From: Hyphomicrobiales bacterium | GTDB taxonomy: Bacteria > Pseudomonadota > Alphaproteobacteria > Rhizobiales > Rhizobiaceae | Direction: 5' to 3' | DNA length: 64,000 nucleotides | Assembly (NCBI GenBank): GCA_900472785.1 | Contig: UCJH01000028.1 | Span: 45,031-109,030 of the forward strand | In this document: positions 61,707 to 64,000 of the stretch, one piece after another | Position numbering within the stretch: position 1 is the stretch's first letter | Layout of the letters: the number at the start of each line of letters is the position of its first letter | Program-made: the position numbers and the translations under genes | The notes under the pieces: generated by a model | The model's input: only the letters and a program-made list of their open reading frames with translations | Told to the model about the DNA's origin: nothing | The model's database searches: none

Positions 61707-62906
61707 ATGGCTTCCATTTCCACGACGGCCGCGCCGAAGCGGCGTACTTTCGGAGAACTTCTGAGCAGCGATCTCAGAGCTCTGCCCGTGGTCATCGCGC
61801 TCATCGCGTTGTGGATCTTTTTTTCAACCCAGAGCGATATCTTCCTTACGCCAAGGAATCTATCGAACCTGCTGCAGCAATCGACCGTCGTCGGCATCAT
61901 GGCGCTCGGCCTAATGTTCGTTCTCTTGGTGAAGGAGATCGACTTGTCGATCGCTGCGATCCACGGTGTCACATCTGTTCTGAGCGCGAAGCTTATCGTC
62001 GACTACGGATTTTCTCCATGGCTGGCACTTCCGGCCGCTATTTTGATCGGAGCCGCGATTGGCTCCTGTTCGGCGCGGTGGGTGAACTGGGTGGGCGTTC
62101 CCTCGTTCGTGGTCACGCTTGGACTTGGCTTGGCGCTCAACGGCATCCAATTGCTTCTGCTCCCTGCAACGGCGCGCTACGGACTGATGGGCACCGGTGT
62201 GGAATATATCGCCCAGACGACGATAGACGGGATGGGTGCCTGGATGACGTGGTTGATTGGCGTCGCGCTGCTCGCCAGCCTGATCCTCTCTGGTGTCGCC
62301 CGGCGCCGGCGCGCGGGTCTCGAGGTATCAACCCTTCACGGCGTCGTTCTTCCAATCGCGGGGGCGGGCGTGCTTGGCGCAATCGTCGTGCTGGTCCTGA
62401 ATGCCAACCAGGGAATTCCTCTGCCAGTTCTGATTTTCGTCTCCCTTCTCGGGATCGGTGGCTACGTCCTGAACGAAACTCAATTCGGTCTCTACCTTTA
62501 TGCAGTCGGCAACAATGACGAAGCGGCAAGGCGCGCCGGGATCAGGGTGCCGCTCATTCGCATGGCCGCGTTTGCGATCGCGGGAGGTATTGCTGCCGTC
62601 GCAGGCATCGTCGCTTCCTCCAGAACGCTCGGCGTCGGTGTCTTTTCCGGTGGCGGTGTCGGTGGTGGAACCCTGCTCCTGGAGTCAATCGCAGCGGCGG
62701 TGATTGGCGGCGTCAGCCTGTTTGGCGGCCGGGGCGCCATCCATGCCGCGCTGCTGGGAGCCTTGGTGATCGGCACGGTTCAAAACGGCCTCAATCTCAT
62801 GGGCGTCGAGAACGAAGTCAGGCTGATCGTAACAGGCCTTCTGCTGGTGCTGGCAGTCTCGATCGACAAGATCATCGAAAAACTGACCGGACAGCAATCG
62901 TTTTGA
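61707..62906 (+). CDS. Sugar ABC transporter permease (XylH type)
   Basis: 399 residues with about ten membrane helices. Family blocks are STVVGIMALGLMFVLLVKEIDLSI, VPSFVVTLGLGLALNGIQLLLL, AVGNNDEAARRAGIRV and GGVSLFGGRGAIHAALLGALVIG. It forms the channel for the binding protein and ATPase encoded just before. The length and long N-terminal part match XylH more than RbsC. Confidence 0.93.
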   Translation: MASISTTAAPKRRTFGELLSSDLRALPVVIALIALWIFFSTQSDIFLTPRNLSNLLQQSTVVGIMALGLMFVLLVKEIDLSIAAIHGVTSVLSAKLIVDYGFSPWLALPAAILIGAAIGSCSARWVNWVGVPSFVVTLGLGLALNGIQLLLLPATARYGLMGTGVEYIAQTTIDGMGAWMTWLIGVALLASLILSGVARRRRAGLEVSTLHGVVLPIAGAGVLGAIVVLVLNANQGIPLPVLIFVSLLGIGGYVLNETQFGLYLYAVGNNDEAARRAGIRVPLIRMAAFAIAGGIAAVAGIVASSRTLGVGVFSGGGVGGGTLLLESIAAAVIGGVSLFGGRGAIHAALLGALVIGTVQNGLNLMGVENEVRLIVTGLLLVLAVSIDKIIEKLTGQQSF

Positions 62907-62990
62907 TGGCTCGACACCGGGAATGAACGCACGTCCCGCCCGCTCTGTGACGGTTTTTCCATTGCCAACCTTTTGCAGTTCAGCGCATGA

Positions 62991-63006
62991 TGCAATGGAA
63001 TTTGCA
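62991..63006. promoter_or_regulatory. Predicted RpiR self-operator
   Basis: TGCAA-TGGAAT-TTGCA, a perfect match to the repeated pattern, ends 10 bp before the start codon of the RpiR-family gene, fitting autoregulation. Confidence 0.6.
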
Positions 63007-63016
63007 GGTATGAAGA

Positions 63017-63889
63017 ATGGCAGACATAGACCCCCCGCGCGACTACGAGGAATTCATCCGGCTGGTTCATGACCGCTACGACGGCATGAGCAAATCCTAT
63101 CAGAAAATTTCGGTGTACCTTACCCAGAGCCCGAACGATGTCGCCGTCCTGTCGGTTAATTCCATTGCGGAGCGCTGCGGCGTCCACGCGTCCAGTTTCG
63201 TGCGTTTTGCCCAGTCATTGGGATATGAAGGCTTCAAAGATCTCCAGGGTCTGTTCCAGCGCCGCCTCTCGACCGCCGCACCGGGTTTTGAAGCACGCAA
63301 GAAAGCGCTTGAAACGGAACTCGGAACACGGACGGACAAAAGCGAAGTTGGTTTTCTGAGGGATCTCGTCGTGCGCGATATCGCGTCCCTCCAGGATATC
63401 CTCTCGCAGATATCCGGTGGAGACCTGGCGACGGCAGTCGATCTTCTGGAAAAAAGCGAGACGATCTACCTAATCGGCCAATTGCGCTCGGCGCCTGTGG
63501 TTGAACTGCTGCGATATGTTCTGACCATGCTCGGGAAGCGTTGCGTCCTGCTTGATCCCGGCGGCGGGCTTGCGACTTACATGGCACGTACGATGAAGGA
63601 GAAGGACCTTCTGTTTGCCGTGTCATTCCGCTTCTATGCAACGGAAGTCGTCAACGTCGTCGAAGATGCGGCATCCCGGGGCATTCCGATTGTCGCGATT
63701 TCCGACAGCACATTGTCTCCACTCGCCAAATCGGCGACAGTTCTCTTCCCGGTCCCCGAGCACGAATATACATTCTCGCGTTCTCTCGCTGCGCCCATGT
63801 GTCTTGCGCAGGCGTTGACCGTTGCGCTTGCAAGCCGGCTGCAGGGCAGCGAGGATGACCCACGGATACCTATCGTGACCGGACAATAG
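63017..63889 (+). CDS. RpiR/MurR-family transcription regulator (IolR-like)
   Basis: 290 residues. The N-terminal HTH_6 domain (about 10-90) has SKSYQKISVYLTQSPNDVAVLSVNSIAERCGVHASSFVRFAQSLGYEGFKDLQ in consecutive blocks. The C-terminal SIS domain (about 130-260) has IYLIGQLRSAPVVELLRY and DLLFAVSFRFYATEVVNVV, which binds a sugar or cyclitol phosphate or keto form. RpiR-type IolR proteins repress inositol genes in rhizobia. Repeated TGCAA-N6-TTGCA sites at each promoter of the cluster and directly before this gene make it the probable repressor. Confidence 0.88.
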   Translation: MADIDPPRDYEEFIRLVHDRYDGMSKSYQKISVYLTQSPNDVAVLSVNSIAERCGVHASSFVRFAQSLGYEGFKDLQGLFQRRLSTAAPGFEARKKALETELGTRTDKSEVGFLRDLVVRDIASLQDILSQISGGDLATAVDLLEKSETIYLIGQLRSAPVVELLRYVLTMLGKRCVLLDPGGGLATYMARTMKEKDLLFAVSFRFYATEVVNVVEDAASRGIPIVAISDSTLSPLAKSATVLFPVPEHEYTFSRSLAAPMCLAQALTVALASRLQGSEDDPRIPIVTGQ

Positions 63890-64000
63890 GATTGGCGTCG
63901 GCTCCTTGAACAGCGGGCCTCGGCGTCGCGTATCCCATCGCACCGTTTTTTGTTGAAAGAAAGCGGTTTTGCCTTCAGGGGTTCCGCAGCAGTTCAAACC
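63890..64000. other. Window end, no gene identified
   Basis: The last 111 bases after the regulator stop show no start with a ribosome site on the forward strand. Reverse-strand frames here shadow the regulator gene. Confidence 0.3.

Noticed and set aside
1-64000. CRISPR arrays, complete insertion sequences, replication origin, rRNA
   Set aside because: No regularly spaced repeats, transposase genes, repABC-type genes or rRNA segments were seen.

Overview
The window looks like a replicon segment from a Rhizobiaceae alphaproteobacterium (Rhizobium, Agrobacterium or a close relative). The signs are an HWE-type histidine kinase with a short response regulator, a DUF982 protein, an hsp20 with a ROSE-like RNA thermometer, GC-rich codon use, and a very high density of ABC and TRAP transporters each paired with a small catabolic operon. 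There are no rRNA genes, replication genes, complete tRNAs or complete insertion sequences. The gene content resembles a catabolic megaplasmid or second chromosome; this is inferred from content only.

Left part (1-7200): a methyl-accepting chemotaxis protein remnant; a KaiC-like ATPase translationally coupled to an HWE kinase and followed by a receiver protein; a groEL 3' remnant next to hsp20; a DUF982 protein; and a periplasmic L,D-transpeptidase.

Sugar-acid region (7200-20600): a D-xylonate-dehydratase-type enzyme (XylD), a beta-hydroxyacid dehydrogenase and a DenD-like dehydrogenase diverge from an FAD-linked oxidase, a GntR regulator, a 2-keto-3-deoxy-xylonate-dehydratase-type enzyme (XylX) and a DctQMP TRAP transporter that ends in a clear terminator. 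Two similar GntR-type operators sit in the two promoter regions. A second, opposite-strand unit holds a DMT exporter, an enolase-superfamily dehydratase and its own GntR regulator.

Amide operon (21325-29320, minus strand): AmiC-like sensor, AmiR-like ANTAR antiterminator, a dipeptide-type ABC transporter and a formamidase/acetamidase, preceded by a leader with small hairpins and an intrinsic terminator. This suggests amide-induced antitermination of an amide uptake and hydrolysis operon.

Middle (29900-35150): an Xre/RES toxin-antitoxin pair, two hypothetical proteins, a NYN-domain protein and a Nudix hydrolase.

Organophosphate region (35103-49000): a membrane histidine kinase and OmpR-type regulator diverge from two paralogous AfuA/FbpA-type binding proteins, a fused double permease, an ATPase and an inositol-monophosphatase-family enzyme. 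This resembles a PgtBC/AfuABC-style sugar-phosphate sensing and uptake system. A ugpBAEC glycerol-3-phosphate transporter follows on the other strand.

Cyclitol-like region (50169-63889): a divergent cluster with an IolD-type TPP hydrolase, IolG-type dehydrogenase, a second Gfo/Idh/MocA oxidoreductase, a TIM-barrel isomerase, SDR, aldehyde dehydrogenase, HpcH/HpaI aldolase and 2-hydroxyacid dehydrogenase, a XylFGH-type sugar ABC transporter and an RpiR-family regulator. IolB and IolC are absent. Four sites of the form TGCAA-N6-TTGCA (one with a mismatch) mark the cluster's promoters and probably define the RpiR regulon. This is the best candidate for an undescribed pathway in the window.
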